12,528 nt of DNA from Comamonadaceae bacterium (lineage in GTDB: Bacteria; Pseudomonadota; Gammaproteobacteria; Burkholderiales; Burkholderiaceae): positions 1 to 12,528 of the forward strand of contig CANNNB010000052.1 of NCBI GenBank assembly GCA_947505995.1. Direction: 5' to 3'. How positions within the stretch are numbered: the stretch's first letter is position 1; every line of letters begins with the position of its first letter. The position numbers and the translations under genes were made by a program. The notes beneath the pieces were generated by a model, which did no database searches, had not been told where the DNA came from, and saw only the letters and a list, made by a program, of their open reading frames with translations. This document shows, one piece after another, positions 1 to 6,722 of this stretch.

Positions 1-21
1 ATGGCATTAAACTGACATGTT

Positions 22-612
22 ATGCGCTTGATTCTATGTGGACTGGTATTTTTCACAACGGCAGCCCTTGCGGTACCCGTTGAGGACGACCTTGAACGTT
101 TAATCAAGGAGCGCGGATTGGTCTCTCAAATGACTGATCAACTCACGCAGCAAATTAGCAACCAGTTCAGCGGCCCACTGCAGTCAGCTCGCAATACATT
201 AGGTGGTCGGGCTTCTGAGTTGGTCATCCAGGCCATGGGGCTCTTAGGCGTGCCCTATAAGCGGGGCGGCACCTCTGAAGAAAAGGGCTTTGATTGCAGT
301 GGCTTTGTGCGCCACATGTTTGAAAAATCTGTGGGCTTGGTTCTGCCGCGAAGGGCAGAGGAGCAAGCCAAGGTTACAGAAGAAATCAATCGCAGCGAAC
401 TCAAGCCTGGCGACTTGGTTTTTTTCAACACCATGAAAAGAACCTTCAGCCATGTCGGTATTTATGTCGGTGACGGCAAATTCATCCATGCACCAAGGCC
501 AGGCAAGGCCGTTCGAGTTGACGACATGCGCGAAGCCTATTGGCAACAAAGGTTCAATGGTGCCCGAAGAGTTCAATCTGACAAGCTAAATACAGAACCT
601 TTACCGAACTGA
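22..612 (+). CDS. Secreted NlpC/P60-family peptidoglycan peptidase
   Basis: The 196-residue protein is a probable cell-wall hydrolase of the NlpC/P60 (C40 cysteine peptidase) family, which cleaves peptide cross-link stems of peptidoglycan in the periplasm. Residues 1-17 form a signal peptide (MRLILCGLVFF, then an ALA cleavage site before VPVEDD). Residues 20-60 are a polar, probably helical segment, and the catalytic domain runs from about 63 to 183. The expected triad is visible: Cys92 in FDCSGFV, His144 in SHVGIYVG, and His156 in FIHAP. The PGDLVFF motif before His144 is also typical of the family. The start is the first possible one, because an in-frame TGA lies at 13-15; no clear Shine-Dalgarno sequence is visible. 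It has no SH3 or LysM targeting domain, so it resembles small Spr/MepS-like enzymes, but I cannot assign a specific bond or symbol. It converges on the pyruvate dehydrogenase operon and is probably unrelated to it. Confidence 0.9.
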   Translation: MRLILCGLVFFTTAALAVPVEDDLERLIKERGLVSQMTDQLTQQISNQFSGPLQSARNTLGGRASELVIQAMGLLGVPYKRGGTSEEKGFDCSGFVRHMFEKSVGLVLPRRAEEQAKVTEEINRSELKPGDLVFFNTMKRTFSHVGIYVGDGKFIHAPRPGKAVRVDDMREAYWQQRFNGARRVQSDKLNTEPLPN

Positions 613-629
613 TGCTATGCATAAGCCTC

Positions 630-660
630 ACAAAAAACCGCCTTGAAGGCAGTTTTTTGT
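630..660. terminator. Bidirectional intrinsic terminator between convergent genes
   Basis: The near-palindrome pairs ACAAAAAAC and GCCTT with AAGGC and GTTTTTTGT, with one C-A mismatch (639/651) and a tiny loop. A run of six A lies on the left arm and six T on the right, so each strand yields a GC-containing hairpin followed by a U tract. It lies 17 bp past the end of the NlpC/P60 gene and 16 bp past the end of lpd on the other strand, so it can serve both transcripts. The GC part of the stem is short (about 5 bp), so efficiency is uncertain. Confidence 0.75.
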
Positions 661-676
661 CTCAAGCTAACAAAGC

Positions 677-2521
677 TTATTTCTTAGAAGGCGGCAAGTC
701 TGTACAACTGCCATGAGCCACCTCAGCTGCCATGCCAATGCTTTCCCCCAAGGTAGGATGAGGGTGAATGGTCTTGCCAATGTCAATGGCATCTGCGCCC
801 ATCTCAATGGCCAAGGCCACTTCGCCAATCATGTCACCCGCATGCGTGCCCACCATGCCGCCGCCCAAGATCTTGCCGTGGCCGTGCGCCTCGGGAGAAT
901 CATCGAACAACAACTTGGTAACTCCTTCATCACGGCCGTTGGCAATGGCACGGCCTGAAGCTGTCCATGGGAACAGGCCCTTCTTAACCTTGATGCCTTG
1001 TGCCTTGGCTTGATCTTCAGTGAGGCCTACCCAAGCCACTTCGGGGTCGGTGTAAGCCACACTTGGAATCACGCGTGCATTGAAGGCACTGGCGGCCAAT
1101 TCTTTGTTACCTTGAATCTCTCCAGCAATCACCTCAGCCGCCACATGCGCTTCATGAACTGCTTTGTGGGCCAACATGGGCTGGCCCACGATGTCACCAA
1201 TTGCAAAGATGTGTGGCACGTTGGTGCGCATTTGAATATCGACAGGAATAAAACCACGATCTGTCAAGCTCACCCCGGCTTTGTCGGCGGCAAGCTTCTG
1301 ACCGTTAGGTGTACGGCCGACAGCCTGTAAAACCAAGTCATAAACCTGAGGCGCTGGTGCAGCAACGCCCTCCTCTGCAGATTCGAATGTGACCTCAATA
1401 CCGGCCTTGGTGGCTTTGGCACCCACCGTTTTGGTTTTGAGCATGATGTTGTCAAAACGGTGCGCGTTCATTTTTTGCCAGACCTTGACCAAATCTCGGT
1501 CAGCGCCTTGCATCAAGCCATCCATCATTTCAACCACGTCTAGGCGAGCACCCAGCGTGCTGTAAACGGTACCCATTTCCAATCCGATGATGCCACCACC
1601 CAAAATAAGCATGCGCTTTGGCACTTCCTTCAATGCCAATGCACCCGTGCTATCGACCACCCGCGGATCCTTGGGCATGAAGGGCAAACGCACGGCTTGG
1701 CTACCCGCTGCAATGATGCAGTTTTTGAAAGCAAGGACTTTCTTCACGCCCGTTTTTTCTTGACCCGTGCCTGTGGTTTCCTCAACTACCACGTGCTTAG
1801 GACTCAGGAATTCACCCACACCACGAACAGTGGTGACCTTGCGCATCTTGGCCATGGCCGCCAAACCACCTGTGAGTTTGCCAATGACTTTTTCTTTGTG
1901 TGTGCGCAATTTTCCTATGTCAACCTTGGGTGAACCAAAATCGATACCCAAGTCGGCCATGTGGCTCACTTCGTCCATCACTGCAGCCACATGCAACAAA
2001 GCTTTGGAAGGAATGCAGCCCACGTTCAAGCAGACACCGCCCAAGGTGGCATATCGTTCAACGATCACAACCTTGAGTCCCAAATCGGCGGCTCGAAAAG
2101 CAGCGGAGTACCCGCCTGGGCCAGCACCCAACACCAGCAAATCACATTCAATATCGACCGAGCCGCTGTAAGAAACTGCGTTCGGCATATTGAGTGCAGC
2201 GGGTGCAGCAGAAGCTGCTGCAACTGGCGCACTGGCCTGAGCCGCAGGCAATGAAATTGGGGTTGCGACTTCTGAAGCAATGGCTTCACCTTCCAACAAC
2301 AGAATCACAGAGCCTTGCTTCACTTTGTGGCCCAATTTAACTTTGAGCTCTTTGACCACACCAGCATGTGAGCAAGGAATTTCCATGGAAGCTTTGTCAG
2401 ACTCTACAGTCAACAAACTTTGTTCTGGCTTCACAACGTCGCCTGCTTTGACCAGCAACTCAATGACCGCCACTTCGTCGAAGTCGCCAATGTCCGGAAC
2501 TTTAATTTCAATCAATGCCAT
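677..2521 (-). CDS. lpdA: Dihydrolipoyl dehydrogenase (E3) with N-terminal lipoyl domain
   Basis: This 614-residue FAD enzyme reoxidises dihydrolipoyl groups with NAD+ as the E3 component of the pyruvate dehydrogenase complex. Residues 1-77 are a biotinyl/lipoyl domain with the lipoylation site Lys43 in ESDKAS. Residues about 84-120 are an Ala/Pro linker, and the flavoprotein follows. Visible motifs are the FAD-binding GAGPGG (132-137), the redox disulfide Cys164/Cys169 in GGVCLNVGC, the NAD-binding GGGIIG (308-313), the second FAD motif around FAIGD (Asp443), and the active-site His588 in HPHPTLGE with Glu593. Plain E3 enzymes are about 470 residues, so the extra length is the lipoyl domain plus linker. 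This architecture is known from Neisseria p64k and Ralstonia PdhL. The gene is last in the aceE-aceF-lpd operon, 11 bp after aceF, and a GAGAG Shine-Dalgarno (2530-2534) overlaps the aceF stop codon, which suggests translational coupling. Confidence 0.96.
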   Translation of the reverse strand: MALIEIKVPDIGDFDEVAVIELLVKAGDVVKPEQSLLTVESDKASMEIPCSHAGVVKELKVKLGHKVKQGSVILLLEGEAIASEVATPISLPAAQASAPVAAASAAPAALNMPNAVSYSGSVDIECDLLVLGAGPGGYSAAFRAADLGLKVVIVERYATLGGVCLNVGCIPSKALLHVAAVMDEVSHMADLGIDFGSPKVDIGKLRTHKEKVIGKLTGGLAAMAKMRKVTTVRGVGEFLSPKHVVVEETTGTGQEKTGVKKVLAFKNCIIAAGSQAVRLPFMPKDPRVVDSTGALALKEVPKRMLILGGGIIGLEMGTVYSTLGARLDVVEMMDGLMQGADRDLVKVWQKMNAHRFDNIMLKTKTVGAKATKAGIEVTFESAEEGVAAPAPQVYDLVLQAVGRTPNGQKLAADKAGVSLTDRGFIPVDIQMRTNVPHIFAIGDIVGQPMLAHKAVHEAHVAAEVIAGEIQGNKELAASAFNARVIPSVAYTDPEVAWVGLTEDQAKAQGIKVKKGLFPWTASGRAIANGRDEGVTKLLFDDSPEAHGHGKILGGGMVGTHAGDMIGEVALAIEMGADAIDIGKTIHPHPTLGESIGMAAEVAHGSCTDLPPSKK

Positions 2522-2529
2522 GGTTCAAG

Positions 2530-2534
2530 CTCTC
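2530..2534 (-). promoter_or_regulatory. lpd ribosome-binding site overlapping the aceF stop
   Basis: On the minus strand TGAGAGCTTGAACCATG joins the aceF stop codon (2533-2535) to the lpd start (2521). The purine-rich GAGAG shares bases with the stop codon and lies 8 bases before the ATG, so ribosomes finishing aceF can reload for lpd. This would help keep E2 and E3 in fixed ratio. Confidence 0.6.
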
Positions 2535-3870
2535 AAAGTAAAACACGGCGGAAGTCGCCAAGGATTTGACCCAAATACGCATTGAATCGCGCAGCAGCCG
2601 CGCCATCGATCACACGGTGATCCCATGTCAGAGACAAGGGCAACATGAGCCGAGGTACAAATTGTTTGCCATCCCACACAGGTTCTTGCGTACTTTTACA
2701 AACACCCAATATGGCCACTTCAGGCGCGTTGATAATGGGCGTGAAATACTTTCCGCCAATGCCACCCAAGCTAGAAATGGTGAAAGTAGCGCCTGTCATT
2801 TCGGCAGGGCTTAATTTGCCATCCCGCGCTTTCTTCGCCAACTCGCCCATTTCTTGGCTAATTTGCAAGATGCCTTTCTTGTCGGCATCACGAATCACTG
2901 GCACCATCAAACCATTGGGCGTGTCTGCTGCAAAGCCTATGTGCCAATAGTTTTTGTAGACAATGGCATCGCCATCCAGAGAGCTGTTGAACTCAGGGTA
3001 TTTTTTCAATGCCGCCACACAAGCTTTGATCAAGAAAGCCAACATGGTGACCTTCACGCCAGACTTCTCATTTTCTTTGTTGGTCGAAACACGAAAGGCT
3101 TCCAAATCAGTAATGTCGGCATCGTCATGGTTGGTAACCGCCGGAATCATGATGGCATTGCGCAACAAATTGGCGCCGCTGATTTTCTTGATGCGGCCCA
3201 TTTCTTTGCGCTCAATGGGTCCAAATTTGGCGAAGTCTACTTTGGGCCAAGGAATCAAGCCCAAGGCGGCGCCATCGCCACCAGCAGGCGCTTTTGCAGC
3301 TTGAGCTTTGGTTTGCGTTGCACCTGCCATCACGGCTTTGGTAAAGGCGTGAACGTCGTCTTGTGAAATTCGACCTTTAGGGCCATTGCCTTTGACTTCT
3401 TCCAAAGGCACACCCAATTCGCGCGCAAATTTGCGCACCGAAGGTGAGGCATGAGGCAAGCCCAGCGTTGGTGCGCCAGGGTTATGAGCAGGCGAAGCTA
3501 CATTCACCGAAGAGGTCATAGGGGCCACCTCTAAAGTCAGCGAAACAGGCGTGGTTTCAACGACTGGCGCAATCACAGCAGAGGGCGCAACAGGTGCAGT
3601 TGGGGTTTCTGCAGCCAAGACTGCAGCAGCACCACTGGCTTCCAACACCAAAACCACCGAGCCTTGTTTAACCTTGTCACCCAACTTCACGCGCAGTTCT
3701 TTCACCACGCCAGCTGTTGAGGATGGGATTTCCATTGATGCTTTGTCAGATTCAACGGTAATCAATGATTGCTCGGCTTTGATGGTGTCACCCACTTTGA
3801 CCATCAATTCAATTACCGCGACTTCATCTAAATCACCGATGTCTGGAATTTTGACTTCTACCAATGCCAT
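2533..3870 (-). CDS. aceF: Pyruvate dehydrogenase E2, dihydrolipoamide acetyltransferase
   Basis: The 445-residue protein is the E2 core, which transfers acetyl groups from lipoyl-lysine to CoA. Domain order is one lipoyl domain (1-77, Lys43 in ESDKAS), a long Ala/Pro/Val/Thr linker (about 80-138), a peripheral-subunit-binding domain (about 141-178, ASPSVRKFARELGV through GRISQDDV), a second Ala-rich linker, and the catalytic domain (about 215-445) with the DHRVIDG motif carrying the active-site His418 and Asp422. I place the start at the ATG at 3870, not the in-frame TTG at 3882, because a GGAGA Shine-Dalgarno (3876-3880) lies 6 bases before this ATG and overlaps the TTG codon, and because MALVEVKIPDIGD is the usual lipoyl-domain start. 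Many proteobacterial AceF proteins have two or three lipoyl domains, so a single one is on the short side. It sits 21 bp after aceE. Confidence 0.95.
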   Translation of the reverse strand: MALVEVKIPDIGDLDEVAVIELMVKVGDTIKAEQSLITVESDKASMEIPSSTAGVVKELRVKLGDKVKQGSVVLVLEASGAAAVLAAETPTAPVAPSAVIAPVVETTPVSLTLEVAPMTSSVNVASPAHNPGAPTLGLPHASPSVRKFARELGVPLEEVKGNGPKGRISQDDVHAFTKAVMAGATQTKAQAAKAPAGGDGAALGLIPWPKVDFAKFGPIERKEMGRIKKISGANLLRNAIMIPAVTNHDDADITDLEAFRVSTNKENEKSGVKVTMLAFLIKACVAALKKYPEFNSSLDGDAIVYKNYWHIGFAADTPNGLMVPVIRDADKKGILQISQEMGELAKKARDGKLSPAEMTGATFTISSLGGIGGKYFTPIINAPEVAILGVCKSTQEPVWDGKQFVPRLMLPLSLTWDHRVIDGAAAARFNAYLGQILGDFRRVLL

Positions 3871-3875
3871 GTGTG

Positions 3876-3880
3876 TCTCC
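3876..3880 (-). promoter_or_regulatory. Ribosome-binding site that fixes the aceF start
   Basis: On the minus strand the sequence reads TTGGAGACACACATG. GGAGA is followed by a spacer and the ATG at 3870. The upstream in-frame TTG at 3882 lies partly inside this site and so cannot use it, which excludes the longer reading frame. Confidence 0.75.
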
Positions 3881-3891
3881 AATTTTAGTTA

Positions 3892-6588
3892 TCAAGCGTA
3901 CAAAGGATTGACCTTGTCGGTCTTGATGTCGTATTGCTTCAAAGCCTCAGCGACTTTGGCCACGGGCACGGCGCCCTCTTCGCTCAATGCCTTGAGCGCT
4001 GCCACAACGATGTAATGGCGATTGATTTCAAAATGCTCGCGCAATTTGCTTCGGAAATCGCTACGGCCAAAACCATCGGTGCCTAACACTTTGAAAGTAC
4101 GACCTTTAGGTAAGAAGGAGCGAATTTGTTCGGCGTAGTTTTTCATGTAGTCGGTGGAGGCAATGACTGGGCCATCGTGCTTAGCCAACTGTTGCGCCAC
4201 AAACGGCACCCTGGGTGTTTCCAAGGGGTGCAACATGTTGAAACGCTCGGCGTCTTGGCCATCGCGCGTCAATTCATTGAAGCTTGGGCAACTCCAAACA
4301 TCGGCAGCAACGCCCCAATCTTTGGCAAGCAACTCTTGGGCGGCCAGCGACTCGCGCAAAATGGTGCCAGAGCCCATTAACTGCACACGCGTTTTGTTCT
4401 TAGCACCAGCCTTGCACAGGTACATACCCTTGATAATTTGCTCTTCCGTGCCGGGTGTTAATCCTGGCATGGCGTAGTTCTCATTCAACAAGGTGATGTA
4501 GTAATACACGTTGTCTTGTTTTTCCACCATGCGTTTCAAACCATGGTGCAAGATCACGCCTACTTCATGTGCGAACGTGGGGTCGTAGCTGAGGCAGTTT
4601 GGAATGGTGCCCGCCAAAATGTGGCTGTGACCATCTTCGTGCTGCAAGCCTTCGCCATTCAAAGTGGTTCGGCCGGATGTACCGCCTAACAAAAATCCAC
4701 GTGCCTGCATGTCGCCAGCGGCCCAAGCCAAATCGCCTATGCGTTGGAAGCCAAACATAGAGTAGTAAACATAGAACGGTACCATGATGCGGTTGCTGGT
4801 GGAGTAGCTGGTAGCCGCAGCAATCCAGCTAGACATACCGCCCGCTTCATTAATGCCTTCCTGCAAAATTTGACCCGCTTTGTCTTCTTTGTAGTACATC
4901 ACTTGGTCTTTGTCGACCGGTGTGTATTGCTGCCCTGCTGGGTTGTAAATACCGACTTGGCGGAACAAACCTTCCATGCCAAAAGTACGGGCTTCGTCCA
5001 CCAAGATGGGAACTACGCGAGGGCCTAATGCTTGATCGCGCAAAAGTTGCGTGAGGAAACGAACATAAGCCTGTGTGGTTGAAATTTCACGTCCATCGGC
5101 TGTGGGTTCCATGACCGACTTAAAGACATCCAAAGATGGCACCGTAAAGCTTTCGTCCGCTTTGGTACGGCGGTGTGGCAAATAACCGCCCAACGCCTTT
5201 CGACGCTCATGCAGGTAACGCATTTCAGGCGTGTCATCAGCAGGCTTGTAAAAAGGCACATTGGCCAACTCACTGTCTGGCACAGGAATATTAAAGCGAT
5301 CGCGCATGTAGCGCACGTCTTCGTCTGAGAGCTTCTTTGTTTGGTGAACGTTGTTCTTGCCTTCGCCCACTTTGCCCATACCAAAACCTTTCACAGTTTT
5401 GATCAACAACACCGTAGGTTGACCTTTGGTGTTGACTGCCTGGTGGTATGCCGCATACACTTTTTGAGGATCGTGACCGCCACGCTTCAAAGACCAAATT
5501 TCGTCGTCACTCATGTGCGACACCATCTCTAGGGTGCGAGGATCACGACCAAAGAAATGCTTTCGAACGTAAGCACCGTCATTGGCTTTGAATGCTTGGA
5601 AGTCGCCGTCCAAGGTATCCATCATGATCTTGCGAAGAGCGCCGTCTTTGTCACGAGCCAAGAGCTTGTCCCACTCGCTGCCCCACAATAGTTTGATGAC
5701 GTTCCAACCAGAGCCGCGGAATTCACTTTCGAGTTCTTGAACAATCTTGCCGTTACCGCGCACTGGGCCGTCCAAACGCTGCAAGTTGCAGTTCACAACA
5801 AAGATCAGATTGTCAAGGTTCTCACGCGAAGCCAAGCCGATAGCGCCCAAGGATTCCACTTCGTCCATTTCGCCATCGCCACAAAACACCCACACTTTTC
5901 GGTTTTCGGTGTTTGCAATGCCACGAGCATGCAAGTACTTCAAAAATCGAGCTTGGTAAATCGCCATCAAAGGGCCAAGGCCCATTGAAACAGTAGGGAA
6001 CTGCCAAAACTCAGGCATCAATTTGGGGTGCGGGTAGCTGGACAAACCCTTGCCATCTACTTCTTGACGAAAGTTGAGCAATTGTTCTTCTGTCAATCGA
6101 CCCTCTAAATATGCACGTGCATAAACGCCTGGAGAGACATGGCCTTGGATGTACAAACAGTCACCCCCATGGTTTTCACTTTCTGCATGCCAGAAGTGAT
6201 TAAAACCTGCCCCAAACATATGCGCCAATGAAGCGAAGGAACCAATGTGGCCACCCAAATCGCCACCGTCCTCAGGGTTGTGGCGGTTGGCCTTGACCAC
6301 CATGGCCATGGCGTTCCAACGCATGTAGGAGCGCAGTCGTTCTTCAATTTCAATGTTGCCAGGGCAATGGGCTTCTTGATCAGGTTCAATGGTATTCACA
6401 TAGCCCGTATTGGCAGAGAACGGCATGTCTATGCTGTTCTCTCGGGCATGTTCAAGGAGTTGCTCTAACAAGAAGTGAGCGCGTTCGCCGCCTTCCTTTT
6501 CAATCACGGCGGACAGAGCGTCCATCCATTCCCGAGTTTCAGTGGCATCCAAGTCTGCGAGGACGTTATTAGGCTGAACGGCTGACAT
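3892..6588 (-). CDS. aceE: Pyruvate dehydrogenase E1, homodimeric type
   Basis: The 898-residue protein decarboxylates pyruvate with thiamine diphosphate and reductively acetylates the E2 lipoyl group. It matches the single-chain homodimeric E1 of gammaproteobacteria and betaproteobacteria (E. coli AceE is 887 residues), not the alpha/beta type. Visible landmarks are the N-terminal GGHIGSF (His114), IQGHVSPGVYARAYLEGRL (His150), the ThDP/Mg motif GDGEMDE (237-243) with the downstream NCNLQRLDGPV, NNVHQTKK (His415) in the flexible loop, and GLQHEDGHSH (His650), which correspond to the E. coli active-site histidines 106, 142, 407 and 640. It is first in the operon. The ATG at 6588 follows a strong AAGGAG Shine-Dalgarno (6595-6600) at 6-base spacing, which supports the start. 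The gene is divergent from the sensor kinase across a 134-bp control region. Confidence 0.97.
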   Translation of the reverse strand: MSAVQPNNVLADLDATETREWMDALSAVIEKEGGERAHFLLEQLLEHARENSIDMPFSANTGYVNTIEPDQEAHCPGNIEIEERLRSYMRWNAMAMVVKANRHNPEDGGDLGGHIGSFASLAHMFGAGFNHFWHAESENHGGDCLYIQGHVSPGVYARAYLEGRLTEEQLLNFRQEVDGKGLSSYPHPKLMPEFWQFPTVSMGLGPLMAIYQARFLKYLHARGIANTENRKVWVFCGDGEMDEVESLGAIGLASRENLDNLIFVVNCNLQRLDGPVRGNGKIVQELESEFRGSGWNVIKLLWGSEWDKLLARDKDGALRKIMMDTLDGDFQAFKANDGAYVRKHFFGRDPRTLEMVSHMSDDEIWSLKRGGHDPQKVYAAYHQAVNTKGQPTVLLIKTVKGFGMGKVGEGKNNVHQTKKLSDEDVRYMRDRFNIPVPDSELANVPFYKPADDTPEMRYLHERRKALGGYLPHRRTKADESFTVPSLDVFKSVMEPTADGREISTTQAYVRFLTQLLRDQALGPRVVPILVDEARTFGMEGLFRQVGIYNPAGQQYTPVDKDQVMYYKEDKAGQILQEGINEAGGMSSWIAAATSYSTSNRIMVPFYVYYSMFGFQRIGDLAWAAGDMQARGFLLGGTSGRTTLNGEGLQHEDGHSHILAGTIPNCLSYDPTFAHEVGVILHHGLKRMVEKQDNVYYYITLLNENYAMPGLTPGTEEQIIKGMYLCKAGAKNKTRVQLMGSGTILRESLAAQELLAKDWGVAADVWSCPSFNELTRDGQDAERFNMLHPLETPRVPFVAQQLAKHDGPVIASTDYMKNYAEQIRSFLPKGRTFKVLGTDGFGRSDFRSKLREHFEINRHYIVVAALKALSEEGAVPVAKVAEALKQYDIKTDKVNPLYA

Positions 6589-6594
6589 ATTTGT

Positions 6595-6600
6595 CTCCTT
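6595..6600 (-). promoter_or_regulatory. Strong aceE ribosome-binding site
   Basis: The minus strand reads AAGGAGACAAATATG, with AAGGAG six bases before the aceE start. It is the best ribosome-binding site in the window, in keeping with a highly expressed central-metabolism enzyme. Confidence 0.8.
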
Positions 6601-6623
6601 AGTTGGCCGTGGTTGAACTGTTT

Positions 6624-6643
6624 TTTGTGAATTCTCTCACAAA
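6624..6643. promoter_or_regulatory. Perfect CRP-type palindromic operator
   Basis: The sequence TTTGTGA-ATTCTC-TCACAAA is a perfect 7-bp inverted repeat with a 6-bp spacer. Its TGTGA-N6-TCACA core (6626-6641) agrees at all ten positions with the classical CRP half-site consensus. It is centred at 6633.5, about 45 bp upstream of aceE and 89 bp upstream of the kinase start. The 6-bp spacer is also the candidate aceE -10 element, so binding there would be expected to repress that promoter. The bound protein could be a CRP/FNR-superfamily regulator; the neighbouring LuxR-type response regulator is a second possibility, since such proteins also bind palindromes. The palindrome is seen directly; the identity of its binder is inference. 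Confidence 0.65.
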
Positions 6644-6651
6644 GCTATAAT
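6625..6651 (+). promoter_or_regulatory. Candidate promoter of the sensor kinase operon
   Basis: A perfect TATAAT lies at 6646-6651 on the plus strand. The best -35 match is TTGTGA (6625-6630), but its 15-bp spacing is short; at the ideal 17 bp the hexamer is only TTTTGT. The -35 region therefore lies inside the palindromic operator and overlaps the face-to-face aceE promoter. A weaker alternative -10, TAAAAT, lies at 6684-6689 with no good -35. The TATAAT match is seen directly; its use is inferred. Confidence 0.4.
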
Positions 6652-6659
6652 TATTTCAA
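6631..6659 (-). promoter_or_regulatory. Candidate sigma70 promoter of aceE-aceF-lpd
   Basis: On the minus strand TTGAAA (6654-6659) and GAGAAT (6631-6636) are separated by 17 bp. They match the sigma70 consensus boxes at 5 of 6 and 4 of 6 positions. Transcription would start near 6624, giving a leader of about 35 nt before aceE that includes its Shine-Dalgarno. The -10 hexamer is exactly the spacer of the TTTGTGA/TCACAAA palindrome. Confidence 0.45.
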
Positions 6660-6722
6660 ATGGTGCTTTTTAATTTCACTATGTAAAATATTCTTTGAAG
6701 GGATTACCCTAAACTTGAGGGG

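Noticed and set aside
1..15. ATG GCA TTA AAC TGA at the window start as a mini-gene or the end of an upstream gene
   Set aside because: Four codons are too few to judge; it only shows that the NlpC/P60 frame cannot extend upstream of 13-15.
2854..3366. Open frame of 170 codons on the plus strand inside aceF
   Set aside because: It is antisense to a clear E2 gene, has no ribosome-binding site or recognisable domain, and such shadow frames are common opposite codon-biased genes.
3551..4015. Open frame of 154 codons on the plus strand across the aceE/aceF junction
   Set aside because: Low-complexity Ser/Thr/Ala product, antisense to two conserved enzymes, including the repetitive E2 linker; no sign of a real gene.
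6624..6643. FNR/ANR box or E. coli PdhR site in the aceE control region
   Set aside because: FNR sites need TTGAT-N4-ATCAA and PdhR sites need ATTGGT/ACCAAT-type arms; the palindrome here has TGTGA/TCACA arms with a 6-bp spacer.
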